Shown here in pieces: positions 16,475 to 25,389 of a stretch of 64,000 nt of DNA (the stretch's first letter is position 1; each line of letters starts with the position of its first letter). Source of the DNA: Burkholderiales bacterium. Lineage in GTDB: Bacteria; Pseudomonadota; Gammaproteobacteria; Burkholderiales; SG8-41. The notes under the pieces were generated by a model. It saw nothing but the letters and a program-made list of their open reading frames with translations. It was not told where the DNA came from and ran no database searches. The stretch lies in assembly GCA_019749945.1 (NCBI GenBank), contig JAIEPF010000021.1, forward strand, positions 62,001 to 126,000, in the 5' to 3' direction. Made by a program: the position numbers and the translations under genes.

Positions 16475-16783
16475 ATGGCCAATAAACGATTGCGTGAAGA
16501 GATGTTTGAAACCGCAAGCGGGCTCCATGACCTTGGCGTGATGGGTGCTCAGACCCTGCGTAAGCTTGATGCTGCGCGTCTGCCGCCACTGAAGCCCTAT
16601 GCCGCGGTCGAGATCAAGCGCCTGCGCCTGAAAACCAAAGCCAGCCAGGCCGTGTTCGCCGCCTACCTCAATACCAGCGTATCCACCGTGCAGAAGTGGG
16701 AGGTCGGGGACAAGAAGCCGAGCGGGCCGGCGCTGAAGCTGCTGAATATTGTGGAACGCAAGGGCTTGAAGGCGCTGGCTTAG
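16475..16783 (+). CDS. HTH transcriptional regulator, NadS/HigA-type orphan antitoxin
   Basis: A 102-residue protein with a helix-turn-helix in its C-terminal half: 'KASQAVFAAYLNTSVSTVQK' followed by WEVGDKKPSGPALKLL, the signature of antitoxins paired with RelE-like toxins (NadS, HigA2, YgiT-tail type). The N-terminal half carries the toxin-facing helix. No RelE-like gene lies beside it, the upstream gap is only 48 nt, and the next gene downstream is an ATPase. It is probably an orphan or a remnant of a second toxin-antitoxin locus. Confidence 0.78.
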   Translation: MANKRLREEMFETASGLHDLGVMGAQTLRKLDAARLPPLKPYAAVEIKRLRLKTKASQAVFAAYLNTSVSTVQKWEVGDKKPSGPALKLLNIVERKGLKALA

Positions 16784-16954
16784 CCGGGATATTGCTTATG
16801 ACCAGGAAGGTCTACAAGCCTGCAAGGTGTTCCGCAAAGAAACCGCTGCCACCGAGCGTGTCGTATGAGCGGTGGCTGGTCGGGCGGCGGGTGGTGTAGT
16901 AAAAATCATATAAAAATTATGAGCCTAGCCCTTTAAACACATAACGAGGATTTG

Positions 16955-18550
16955 ATGGGCGACATTGAGGTAACGCTAAGTAACTATAGATGCTTTAAGG
17001 ATGAAGCTCCGGCCACGTTTCGCATAGGTTCTGGATTTACTGCATTTGTGGGGCAAAACAATGCGGGAAAATCCTCGGCACTAAAATTTTTCTACGAGTT
17101 GCGAGACATTTTCACGTTCATTGGCCCAAATGGAAATTTTATAAACCTATTGCGTGGTAAACCGGAGATAGTAAATGCGCGAGGGGTATTTGAGCATACG
17201 GATATATTTTGTGATCTGAATTCGAGTCAGCAGATATTACAATTGCAATTGCAGCCTCAATACACGACGCAAAATAAAGGTTCTCCAGAGCTATCCCGCC
17301 TTACGCTGAAAATTGATCGGACTAAGGCGAATCAGTTTTGTGCAGATATATTTAGAGGGCCACGATACTTGCGGCCATCTTTAGATGAATTTAATAGTTG
17401 TGCAGTCAAAGGAGCGCGAATAATAAATGATGCGACGCTACTACTGGAGTGCTCACAGGTATTTGATTTTGCAAAGGCGATAAGAAATAGTATTTATATT
17501 GGGCCTTTTCGAAATGCGATCAACAGTGGCGCTACCGATTACTACGATATTCAGGTTGGTGATGTATTCGCTCAGCATTGGGATCAATGGAAGTCAGGGA
17601 ATTCGAAGGAACAAAACCGCGCGATTCGTCGGGTTACGGAAGATATCAAACGTATTTTCGGAATCAAGACGCTTGAGATAAGCGCTACGCCGGATAAAAA
17701 AACTTTACACCTGACCGTAGATGGTCGCCCCTTTAAACTGAATGAACTCGGCGCAGGCGTAACGCAGTTTATTCTTGTGCTTGGCAATGCGCTTATCCGA
17801 TCGCCAGACTATATTTTCATTGACGAACCGGAACTGAGCCTTCACCCGTCTCTCCAAATCGATTTTCTTACAACGCTGGCTAGCTACGCTAAGCAGGGCG
17901 TTGTTTTTGCGACTCATTCTCTCGGGTTAGCTAGATCGCTAGCCCCGCGAATTTTTACATTCCAAAGAGGAGAAAATGGATCCATCGTTAAACCATTTGA
18001 GCAAACGCCAAATTACGCCGAGTTCCTCGGGGAGATGAGCTATTCTGGATATAAAGAACTTGGCTATGACCGCATACTGCTTGTTGAAGGGGTGCATGAT
18101 GTTTCCGTGGCACATCAATTCCTTCGTATGTTGGGGAAAGATCACAAAATTGTCGTTATTCCTCTCGGTGGTGATCAACTAGCAAAGGGTGGGGTCGAGA
18201 TAGAACTCGGAGAACTTAAACGCTTATCGAGCAATATCGCGGCTCTAGTAGATAGCGAAAAAACATCTGAAACTGATCCCCCAAAAGGCGAACGTCTTGA
18301 ATTTAAGAAAACATGCGAGAAGTTAGGATTTAAAGTTTTGCTTACAGAGCGAAGGGCAATTGAAAACTACTTTACGGATGCCGCGGTAAAAGTAGTTAAA
18401 TCAGATAAGTATTCCGCGCTTCAGCCATTTCAGCGACTTAAGGATGCACCCCAACCCTGGGGGAAAGATGAAAATTGGCGTATCGCTAGAGAAATGACTT
18501 TTGCCGATATAAAAGATACAGATTTAGGGTGCTTTTTAAGCGAAATTTGA
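16955..18550 (+). CDS. OLD-type AAA ATPase with TOPRIM nuclease domain
   Basis: A 531-residue protein started at ATG 16955 after AACGAGGA. The ABC-like ATPase (1-330) has Walker A GQNNAGKSS (33-41), the signature-like NELGAGVTQF (263-272) and Walker B IFIDEPELSLHP (287-298), then the switch His in 'FATHSLG'. The C-terminal TOPRIM domain has 'ILLVEGVHDV' (Glu378), 'LVDSEKT' (Asp433, Glu435) and 'ERRAIENYF', which suggests a metal-dependent nuclease as in OLD and GajA proteins used against phages. No UvrD-like GajB partner follows. The gene is clearly more AT-rich than its neighbours, a sign of recent transfer, and lies in a pocket of toxin-antitoxin genes. Confidence 0.87.
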   Translation: MGDIEVTLSNYRCFKDEAPATFRIGSGFTAFVGQNNAGKSSALKFFYELRDIFTFIGPNGNFINLLRGKPEIVNARGVFEHTDIFCDLNSSQQILQLQLQPQYTTQNKGSPELSRLTLKIDRTKANQFCADIFRGPRYLRPSLDEFNSCAVKGARIINDATLLLECSQVFDFAKAIRNSIYIGPFRNAINSGATDYYDIQVGDVFAQHWDQWKSGNSKEQNRAIRRVTEDIKRIFGIKTLEISATPDKKTLHLTVDGRPFKLNELGAGVTQFILVLGNALIRSPDYIFIDEPELSLHPSLQIDFLTTLASYAKQGVVFATHSLGLARSLAPRIFTFQRGENGSIVKPFEQTPNYAEFLGEMSYSGYKELGYDRILLVEGVHDVSVAHQFLRMLGKDHKIVVIPLGGDQLAKGGVEIELGELKRLSSNIAALVDSEKTSETDPPKGERLEFKKTCEKLGFKVLLTERRAIENYFTDAAVKVVKSDKYSALQPFQRLKDAPQPWGKDENWRIAREMTFADIKDTDLGCFLSEI

Positions 18551-18633
18551 TCTTGATTTGTATGTTTAGCACCTTCTTCAATGATCATTTCCTTACCATT
18601 TTTAATTCAATAAATTTTATGCAATGAACCAAC

Positions 18634-18870
18634 TTGAAATTCGGCCGTTTCCAACACCAATCCCGTACCTTCTTTGGCCTCGTCGAAGGCGACCAGGTCA
18701 TCGAGCTCGACGGTTCGCCGTTCACCAGCTACAAGGCCACCAGCAAGCAGCACGCGCTGTCTGCCCTCAAAACCCTGATCCCCTGCGAGCCGCGCAATTT
18801 CTACTGCGCCGCGCTGATCTATGCCGCGCCTATCGAGTGGGGCGCCAAAAGCAAGGGCATCGCGCGCCGC
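18634..18870 (+). pseudogene. duplicated 5' fragment of the FAH-family gene
   Basis: The 79 codons from 18634 repeat, at roughly 90% identity by eye, the first codons of the FAH-family gene starting at 19900 (for example YKATSKQHALSALKTLIPCE is identical in both). The start codon is TTG here instead of ATG, there is no ribosome site, and similarity ends at about 18870 where unrelated sequence begins. Upstream sequence is unlike that before 19900, so the duplication begins exactly at the start codon. Confidence 0.85.
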
Positions 18871-19007
18871 TGACCGAAGACGCCATCGCCGCGCGCTTCC
18901 AGGGCCGCGGCCCGTGGAAAAAACGCCTGCCGCAGATCATCGATACCCTGATCGCCGTCGGCCGGGTGCGTCCGGTTGAGGGTGGCAAGGGTTACGTGCT
19001 GCAGTAG
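18867..19007 (+). pseudogene. C-terminal remnant of an unidentified gene
   Basis: A 46-codon open end, reading 'PLTEDAIAARFQGRGPWKKR' then a Leu/Ile-rich helix and a final Gly-Lys-Gly-Tyr-Val before TAG. It joins the FAH fragment out of frame (+1). The sequence resembles the closing helix-and-strand of certain bacterial DNA methyltransferases, but the match is from memory and weak. It marks a rearrangement junction. Confidence 0.4.
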
Positions 19008-19041
19008 CCCTTCCGGCGCGCCAGCCCTGCCGGGCGTGCGC

Positions 19042-19452
19042 TCAGACAAAAACTGCCGTGGACACCCCAAAACGCGCCGCGAGTTTTATCGCCAGTTGTT
19101 TGCTGATGGCGCGTTTGCCGGCGAGCACGGCGCTGATCGTGCTCTGCGGCGCCAAGTTGGTGAGATCGGCTTGTTTGAGTCCGTGCTGCTCCATCAGGAA
19201 AGCCAGCGCTTCATTGGGTGTTGATGCCGGCAGCTTGTGCGCCCGCGCTTCATAGCTTTCGATGACTTCGCCCAAGGCTTCGACCAGGCCGGCCAGCGGG
19301 TGGCGTTCGTCGGCGCCGCCGGCGTCGAGCAGGGCTTCGAGCGCTGCCACCGCCTTGCGGTAGTCGTTTTCGCGGGTGATGGCCTTGAGCGGCACCAACT
19401 TCGCAAGGGCCTGGTAATGACTGGTCACAGCGTCGATATCAAGGGCGCCCAT
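19042..19452 (-). CDS. higA: HigA-type antitoxin
   Basis: A 136-residue antitoxin. The N-terminal half (1-70) is the helical region seen in HigA relatives ('YRKAVAALEALLD', 'HPLAGLVEALGEVIESYE'), and the C-terminal half is an HTH, 'LMEQHGLKQADLTNLAPQST' plus 'ISAVLAGKRAISKQLAIKLA'. Its ATG overlaps the stop of the upstream toxin by one base (TGATG), so the two are translationally coupled. It would bind the toxin and repress the operon. Confidence 0.88.
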   Translation of the reverse strand: MGALDIDAVTSHYQALAKLVPLKAITRENDYRKAVAALEALLDAGGADERHPLAGLVEALGEVIESYEARAHKLPASTPNEALAFLMEQHGLKQADLTNLAPQSTISAVLAGKRAISKQLAIKLAARFGVSTAVFV

Positions 19453-19733
19453 CAGGGCCTCCAGTGGTTGTAGTCGGCGTGGGTCATGACCGCGCGGACG
19501 TAAAGAATCTGCGTGTTGAAATGAACGGCTGAGATCAGCCGGTAGCGGTTGCCTGCGATGTTGAAAACAAAATAATCCCCGGCCTTGTCGACCGCGTTGA
19601 ATGCCTTCTTCAGTTCGGCGAAATTGCGGAACCGGCCCTGCTCGATGATGCGTCGCCAGCCCTGCAGCGGCCCGTGCGCGGCGGGGTGCTTTTGGGCAAA
19701 GTCGCGCAAGGCTTTGCTGCTGATCAGGCGCAT
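19452..19733 (-). CDS. higB: HigB-type mRNA interferase toxin
   Basis: A 93-residue toxin if started at ATG 19733 (MRLISSKALRDFAQKHP), the usual HigB N-terminus; an upstream ATG at 19751 adds six residues. The motifs 'FNIAGNRYRLISAVHF' and 'LYVRAVMTHADYN' are those of the HigB/RelE-fold family that cleaves mRNA on the ribosome. It precedes its antitoxin, the reverse of most toxin-antitoxin operons but normal for HigBA. The pair lies between two copies of the FAH gene 5' end. Confidence 0.88.
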   Translation of the reverse strand: MRLISSKALRDFAQKHPAAHGPLQGWRRIIEQGRFRNFAELKKAFNAVDKAGDYFVFNIAGNRYRLISAVHFNTQILYVRAVMTHADYNHWRP

Positions 19734-19899
19734 TGCCGGAGAATATAGCATTTTGCGATATTTGGCGATGGCCCAGCGCTTCGCAGCCCCTGCTGCACAT
19801 GGATCGTCCCGGGCGTGTCCTGTGTCGAACGCGTTTTGGGTTATCGTCGGGGATGCCCGGCTTGTTTCCGGACAAAAGTCAGTCGAGAAAGGATTCCGT

Positions 19900-20688
19900 A
19901 TGAAATTCGGCCGTTTCCAGCACCAATCCCGCAGCTTCTTCGGCCTCGTCGAAGGCGATCAGGTCACCGAACTCGAGGGCTCACCGTTCAGCAGCTACAA
20001 GGCCACCAGCAAGCAGCACGCGTTGTCCGCCCTCAAAACCCTGATTCCCTGCGAGCCGCGCAATTTCTACTGCGCCGGCCTGAACTATGCCGCGCATATC
20101 GAATGGGGTGCGAAGCGCAAGGGTGTGGCGCCCAAGTATCCGGAAAAGGCCGACGTCGGTTACCGCTCGTTCAACGCCTTGTGCGCCACCGAAGAAGCCA
20201 TCGTGATTCCCGCCGATGCCTCGGACATGGTGCAGTTCGAAGGCGAGCTGGTGGCGGTGGTCGGCAAAACCGCGAAGAACCTGACCGAAGACAACGCGCT
20301 GTCCTGCATCCTCGGTTACACGCTGGGCAATGACGTCAGCGAACGCAACTGGCAGAAATCCGACCGCACGCTGTGGCGCGCGAAAAACTGCGACACCTGG
20401 AAACCGATGGGCCCCTTCATCGCGACCGGCCTTGATCCGATGAACCTCGACATCGAGATCCGCATGAACGGCCGGCGCGTCGCCGGTTACAACACCGGCA
20501 AGATGCTGTTCTCGGCGCAGCGTTACATCGCCGAGATCACGCGCTACATGACCCTGCATCCGGGTGACGTGATCTGGCTCGGCACGGATGATGCGACGGA
20601 GCCCAATCTGAAACACGGCGACGTCTGCGAAATCGTGCAAAAAGACATCGGCATCCTGCGCAGTCCGGTGCTGCGCGCAGCGGTTTAA
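19900..20688 (+). CDS. fumarylacetoacetate hydrolase (FAH) family protein
   Basis: A 262-residue enzyme of the FAH/HpcE family. Start ATG 19900 follows GAAAGGATT. The metal site is visible as 'VQFEGELVAVVG' with the Glu-x-Glu pair, then 'GNDVSERNWQKSDRT' and 'ITRYMTLHPGDVIWLGT', all family hallmarks. Members hydrolyse, decarboxylate or hydrate beta-diketo acids in aromatic-compound degradation. It lies 98 nt from the convergent end of a Bug gene. Its first 237 bases are duplicated at 18634-18870. Confidence 0.9.
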   Translation: MKFGRFQHQSRSFFGLVEGDQVTELEGSPFSSYKATSKQHALSALKTLIPCEPRNFYCAGLNYAAHIEWGAKRKGVAPKYPEKADVGYRSFNALCATEEAIVIPADASDMVQFEGELVAVVGKTAKNLTEDNALSCILGYTLGNDVSERNWQKSDRTLWRAKNCDTWKPMGPFIATGLDPMNLDIEIRMNGRRVAGYNTGKMLFSAQRYIAEITRYMTLHPGDVIWLGTDDATEPNLKHGDVCEIVQKDIGILRSPVLRAAV

Positions 20689-20786
20689 TACATAAGTTAT
20701 TGTTTTTATTGATGTTTTTTGTAATACCGGGCGCGGGCGTGATCCGCTGGCCGCCCGGCCCGCAGGCCCTCAATACACGCGTCCGC

Positions 20787-21752
20787 CTATTCCAGCTTGA
20801 TGCCGGCGGTCTTGACGACCTTGGCCCATTTCTCGATTTCGGATTGGACGAAACGGCCCCATTCTTCAGGCGTGCTGGTCTGGATTTCGACGCCGGCGGT
20901 GGCGAGTTTTTCGATGACGTCGGGCAGCGCCAGTGCGCGTTTGATTTCGGCGTTCAGTTTGTTGACCACCGGCGCCGGTGTTTTGGCCGTGGTGAACATG
21001 CCCTGCCAGTCGAGCACCGAGAAACCCGGGATGCCCGCTTCGGACACCGTCGGTACTTCGGGCGCGGCGGGGGAGCGTTTGGGCGCGGTGACGGCCAGCG
21101 CGCGCAGTTTGCCGTTGCGCACGAAGGGGATCGACGACGGCATGCTGGCGAAGCTGCCGGAAATCTGTCCGCCCACCAGGTCCGCCATCGCCGGGCCGCC
21201 GCCCTTGTAGGGCACATGCACGACTTCGACCTTGGCGAGAATCTTGAACAGCTCGACCGCCATGTGCGGCGCGCCGCCGGCGCCGCTGGAGCCGAAGGTC
21301 AGTTTGCCGGGCTGGGCTTTGGCCAGCGCGATCAGTTCCCTGACATTGGCGGCGGCCACGCTGGGGTGCACCACCAGCAGGTTGGTCACATTGCCGGTGT
21401 AGGTGACCGGCGCAAAATCCTTGACGATGTCGTAGGGCATTTTGTAGAGGCTGGCATTGATCGCCATCGGGCCGATGCTCGACAGCAGCAGTGTGTGGCC
21501 GTCGGGCGTCGCTTTTGCCACCAGGTCGGCGCCGATCATGCCGTTGGCGCCGGGGCGGTTGTCGACAACCACCTGCTGGTTCCACGCGGCCGCCATTTTC
21601 TGCGCCAGTACCCGCGCCACCAGATCGGTGCTGCCGCCGGGCGCGAAGCCGAGGATCATGCGCAGCGGCCGCGCCGGATAATCCTGCGCCGCCGCAAACG
21701 CGCAGCTGCACAGCAGGCTGCCCAACATCACCAGATTTACAATGTGCTTCAT
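20787..21752 (-). CDS. Bug/TctC-family periplasmic solute-binding protein
   Basis: A 321-residue binding protein, ATG 21752 preceded by GGAGCAGACC. The leader has LGSLLCSCAFAAAQ: it can be cut as an ordinary signal peptide after FAAA, although LLC could also serve as a lipobox. Pocket loop APGGSTDL, second lobe DNRPGANGMIGA and 'VHVPYKGGGPAMADLVGG'. It is divergent from the amidase gene at 21904, with about 150 nt for promoters of both. Confidence 0.92.
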   Translation of the reverse strand: MKHIVNLVMLGSLLCSCAFAAAQDYPARPLRMILGFAPGGSTDLVARVLAQKMAAAWNQQVVVDNRPGANGMIGADLVAKATPDGHTLLLSSIGPMAINASLYKMPYDIVKDFAPVTYTGNVTNLLVVHPSVAAANVRELIALAKAQPGKLTFGSSGAGGAPHMAVELFKILAKVEVVHVPYKGGGPAMADLVGGQISGSFASMPSSIPFVRNGKLRALAVTAPKRSPAAPEVPTVSEAGIPGFSVLDWQGMFTTAKTPAPVVNKLNAEIKRALALPDVIEKLATAGVEIQTSTPEEWGRFVQSEIEKWAKVVKTAGIKLE

Positions 21753-21903
21753 TGGTCTGCTCCCGCTGTGATCCAATAGAATGGAATGGTTGAGGCGTTT
21801 CGCTGTTCCAGTGCGCACGCTAGGGCACCGGTCCTGACGCTGTCAATACAAATTCATTCAGTGATTACCGCAGCTTTATTATCCTGTCCCGGAGCCGCAA
21901 CCG

Positions 21904-23265
21904 ATGAAAGCATGGCGCAATCCAAACGTGGTTTCGTTCGCACAGGCGGTCCGCGGCTTTGTCGCCGGCAAGGACACGCCGCGTGATTTTCTCGAGCGTT
22001 GCATCGCCGGGGTCGGCAAGTCGGAGGCCGGCGTCAAGGCGTTTGTCACGCTGGACCTCGAGGCCGCGCGCAAGGCCGCCGACGCATCGGGCAAACGGTA
22101 CAAGGCCGGGCGGCCGCTGTCGATGGTCGATGGCTGCCCGGTGGGCATCAAGGACATCATGGCCACCAGCGACCTGCCGACGCAGATGGGCAGCCCGGTA
22201 TTCAAGGGCTGGAATTCCGGCCAGGACTGCGCGGCGGTGTACGCCTTGCGCCGCGGCGGCGCGGTCATTTTCGGCAAGACGGTGACCACCGAATTTGCGG
22301 TGGGTTATTCCGGGCCGACCACCAATCCCTTTGATGCGACGCGCACACCCGGCGGCTCTTCCAGCGGCACGGCCGCCGGCGTTGGCGCGGGCATGATCCC
22401 GGTGGGTCTGGGCACCCAGACCCAGGGCTCCACGCTGCGTCCGGCTTCGTATTGCGGCGCGGTCGGTTTCAAGCCGACGCTGGGCGCGCTCAACATGGCC
22501 GGTGTGCATCCGCTGTCGGCGACCAATGATCACCTCGGCGTGATCGGCGCCACGCTGGAGGATGTGTGGCGCGTTGCGTCGCAGATTTCGCTCGGGGTCG
22601 GCAGCCCCGGTTACGGTTTTCTCGACGGCGCCGGCGCGACCCTGCCGGCGGCGGTCAGGCCGCGCAAACTGATCCGGCTCCATACCCGGGGCTGGAACGA
22701 AACCGACGCGGCAACCAGGGCGGCTTTCGAGGACGCGCTGCAGTCACTGGTTGCCGCCGGGGTTGAAGTGCTCGGCCAGTCCGACGATCCGCGGATTGCC
22801 GCTTTTGAAACGGCGATGGAACGCGACATCGACAGCGCGCTCGATATCGTCGCCTATGAAATGCAGTGGCCGTTTCAGGATTACGTCGCGCGTCACGGCG
22901 ATGCGATCGGCGAACGCATCCGCGGCCTGATGGCGCGCGCGAACCGGATCACGCCGGCGGATTATGTGGCGATGCTCGAAAAGCGCCGCGCCATCCGCGC
23001 GCAGTGCATGGAACTGGCGCGGGTGATCGGCGCCGATGCCTATGTCACGCTGGCCGCCTCGGGCCCCGCGCCCAAAGGCCTTGCGCACAGCGGCAGCCGC
23101 AGTTTCATCGTGCCGGGATCGTGGCTGGGATTTCCGGCGTTTGCGCTGCCGCTGATGCAGGTTGACGGCCTGCCGCTGGGCCTGCAACTGCTGGGGCTCG
23201 ACCGGCAGGACGGCGCGCTGTGCGGCTACGCGCACTGGGTGATGCGCGAATTTTTGGGCGACTGA
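21904..23265 (+). CDS. amidase signature family protein
   Basis: A 453-residue amidase. The Ser-cisSer-Lys triad is recognisable: Lys83 in 'GCPVGIKDI', the 'TPGGSSSGTAAG' loop (residues 149-158) and nucleophile Ser176 in 'GTQTQGSTLRPAS'. It would hydrolyse an amide, carbamate or ester. GGAG precedes the ATG. It may share a transcript with the Bug gene at 23378, which ends in a clear terminator, so the pair could import and open an amide-bearing substrate. Confidence 0.91.
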   Translation: MKAWRNPNVVSFAQAVRGFVAGKDTPRDFLERCIAGVGKSEAGVKAFVTLDLEAARKAADASGKRYKAGRPLSMVDGCPVGIKDIMATSDLPTQMGSPVFKGWNSGQDCAAVYALRRGGAVIFGKTVTTEFAVGYSGPTTNPFDATRTPGGSSSGTAAGVGAGMIPVGLGTQTQGSTLRPASYCGAVGFKPTLGALNMAGVHPLSATNDHLGVIGATLEDVWRVASQISLGVGSPGYGFLDGAGATLPAAVRPRKLIRLHTRGWNETDAATRAAFEDALQSLVAAGVEVLGQSDDPRIAAFETAMERDIDSALDIVAYEMQWPFQDYVARHGDAIGERIRGLMARANRITPADYVAMLEKRRAIRAQCMELARVIGADAYVTLAASGPAPKGLAHSGSRSFIVPGSWLGFPAFALPLMQVDGLPLGLQLLGLDRQDGALCGYAHWVMREFLGD

Positions 23266-23377
23266 GAGGCGCAATCCCGGTGTGCGCCGGCGGTCCTGAA
23301 CTTGTGCCATGGCAGGCTGCTTGCAGCTTGTATACTGCTTTGGCAGTCCACCAAAACAACAAGCGACGGAGGAGACC

Positions 23378-24361
23378 ATGAAAGGATTTTCTGCAATAAC
23401 CCGCAGGGCCTTGCTGATCCTGCTTGCGGGCAGTGTTGCGGCGGGTGCGGTGCAGGCGCAAACCCCCGCTTATCCGAGCAAGGCGATCCGCATGGTCATC
23501 GCGCTGGCGCCGGGCGGCGGCGTGGATACCACCGGCCGTTTCATCGCGCAGAAGCTGAGCGAGGCCTGGGGCCAGTCCGTCGTGTCCGACAACCGGCCCG
23601 GCGCCGGCGGAACGATTGCCGCAGAAATCGTCGCGCTGGCGCCGCCCGACGGCCACACCCTGCTGATGACCTCGGCCGGCATCACCATCACGCCGAGCCT
23701 GATGAAACTCTCCTATGATCCGCGCCGCGATCTGCTGCCGGTGACACTCGCCGTGGTGTCACCCGGCGTGATGGTGGTGCATCCGTCGATCCCGGTGAAA
23801 AACATCAAGGAGCTGATTGCGTTCGCCAAGGCGCGGCCGAACCAGCTGTTTTTTTCGTCTTCGGGCCTCGGCTCGGCGCAGCATCTGACCACCGAACTGT
23901 TTGCGCAGATGACGGGGCTCAAGATGACCCATGTGCCGTACAAGGGCACGGCGCCGAGCATCACTGATGTGGTCGCCGGGCGCATCGCACTCACCGTCGC
24001 CAGCGTGATCTCGACGCGGCCGTTTTTCACCACCGGCAAACTGCGCGCGCTGGCCGTGGTCGGCCCCAGGCGCACGCCCGCGCTGCCCGAGTATCCGACC
24101 ATCGCCGAATCAGGCGTGCCCGGTTTCGGCGTGGATAACTGGTACGCGTTGTTTTTGCCCGGCAAAACCGACAAGGCCATCGCGGTGAAGATCCAGGAAG
24201 CGGTCACCCGCATCGTCAACGATCCGGCGACCGAGAAGCTGCTGCGCGGCCAGGGCCTCGATGCCGTCGGCAACACGCAGGCGGAGTTTGAAAAACTCTA
24301 TGCCGCCGAAATCAACACCTGGGCGAAAGTGGTGAAAACCATCGGCATGCAGCCGAACTGA
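23378..24361 (+). CDS. Bug/TctC-family periplasmic solute-binding protein
   Basis: A 327-residue secreted binding protein. ATG 23378 follows GGAGGAGACC. The leader begins MKGFSAITRRALL, with paired arginines, and is cut near AVQAQ (28). Its first pocket loop, APGGGVDT, differs from the other nine in the window by Val at the third variable position, which may reflect ligand choice. Second lobe: DNRPGAGGTIAA. A strong terminator 30 nt downstream ends this transcript. Confidence 0.93.
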   Translation: MKGFSAITRRALLILLAGSVAAGAVQAQTPAYPSKAIRMVIALAPGGGVDTTGRFIAQKLSEAWGQSVVSDNRPGAGGTIAAEIVALAPPDGHTLLMTSAGITITPSLMKLSYDPRRDLLPVTLAVVSPGVMVVHPSIPVKNIKELIAFAKARPNQLFFSSSGLGSAQHLTTELFAQMTGLKMTHVPYKGTAPSITDVVAGRIALTVASVISTRPFFTTGKLRALAVVGPRRTPALPEYPTIAESGVPGFGVDNWYALFLPGKTDKAIAVKIQEAVTRIVNDPATEKLLRGQGLDAVGNTQAEFEKLYAAEINTWAKVVKTIGMQPN

Positions 24362-24391
24362 CCCGGCGGTCATCGCCGCGCGCTGCCGTTG

Positions 24392-24425
24392 GCATCAGCC
24401 TCCGAGGGGAGGCTGATGCATTTTT
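24392..24425 (+). terminator. rho-independent terminator
   Basis: GCATCAGCCTCC and GGAGGCTGATGC form a perfect 12-bp stem around a GAGG loop, followed by ATTTTT. It separates the amidase-Bug transcript from the operon that begins with the beta-propeller-like gene. Confidence 0.85.
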
Positions 24426-24448
24426 GTGTGCGGTAAACAGGAGGGCAT

Positions 24449-25339
24449 ATGAAAAATAATCCAATACGGTCTGCCGCATGCGCGTTGCGCGGTGTCACCG
24501 GCATCCCGGTGTTTATCCTGACCGCAGTGCTGGGACTGGGCGTGGCCACGCCCGCCGCTGCGCGGCCGGTGCTGGAGCAACTGGCGGAATTCGCTGTGCC
24601 TGACGCCAACCAGGGCGTGGGTGTGGATCGCGATCACTTCTATGCCGTCAACAACCGGACCATCGGCAAATACGACAAGCAGACGGGCAGGCTGGTGAAA
24701 AAATGGCAGGGCGAGAAGGATGGCCCGATCAAGCACCTCGACAGCGCGATGGTGATGAACGGCAGGATCTATGCCGCGCATTCCAATTATCCGGAATGGC
24801 CGATGACCAGCTCGGTGGAGATTTTTGATGCGGAAACCATGGAGCACACGGGCTCGCACAGCTTTGGCATCCAGTGGGGTTCGCTGACCTGGATGGACTG
24901 GCATGACGGCCATTGGTGGATGACCTTCGCCAATTACGACCGGCTGCTCGGGCCGGGCAAGACGCCGTACGGCCACAAGGCCAATACGGTGATGGTGAAG
25001 TTCACGCGTGATTACCGGCCGTTGCAGTCATGGACGCTGCCCAAGTCGGTACTCGACCGCTTCGAGGACATGAGCAACTCCGGCGGGTCTTGGGGCCCCG
25101 ACGGATTCCTCTACCTGACCGGCCACGATCCGGCCGAGCTCTACCGGATGCGCCTGCCCAGGGCGGGCTCGGTACTGGAACTGGTCGAGGCCATCCCGAT
25201 GAACATCCGCGGCCAGGGCATCGCCTGGGATCGTTCCCGGCCGGGCGTCATCTACGGCATCATCCGCGCCACCGCGAAAGAGCGGGAAGCGGGGAGCAGC
25301 CACAAGGTGACGGTGTTCAAGCTGGAAGAAAAACCTTAA
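24449..25339 (+). CDS. secreted beta-propeller-like protein
   Basis: A 296-residue exported protein, ATG 24449 after AGGAGGGCAT. The signal peptide is long (MKNNPIRSAACALRG, hydrophobic stretch, cut near AAA-RP at 38). The mature part has repeated strand patterns with Asp, Tyr and Trp-rich turns ('DHFYAVNNRTIGKYDKQTGR', 'SVEIFDAETME', 'WDRSRPGVIYGI') like six-bladed lactonase or cycloisomerase propellers. No catalytic residues can be named. It is the first gene of the UGSC selenoprotein operon, 50 nt upstream of it, so it may act in the periplasm on the same pathway. Confidence 0.7.
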   Translation: MKNNPIRSAACALRGVTGIPVFILTAVLGLGVATPAAARPVLEQLAEFAVPDANQGVGVDRDHFYAVNNRTIGKYDKQTGRLVKKWQGEKDGPIKHLDSAMVMNGRIYAAHSNYPEWPMTSSVEIFDAETMEHTGSHSFGIQWGSLTWMDWHDGHWWMTFANYDRLLGPGKTPYGHKANTVMVKFTRDYRPLQSWTLPKSVLDRFEDMSNSGGSWGPDGFLYLTGHDPAELYRMRLPRAGSVLELVEAIPMNIRGQGIAWDRSRPGVIYGIIRATAKEREAGSSHKVTVFKLEEKP

Positions 25340-25389
25340 CCTGTGCCGATGAACCTCGGCCGGCATTCGCAAGACCTCAAGGAACACGC

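Noticed and set aside
16798-16899. A small reading frame between the HTH gene and the OLD-type gene.
   Set aside because: It has no ribosome site, no similarity I recognise and a basic, low-information sequence.
18624-19007. One 127-codon gene over the FAH fragment and the following segment.
   Set aside because: In this frame the first part is the FAH fragment read out of frame; only the last 46 codons look like protein, so it is a junction of two remnants.
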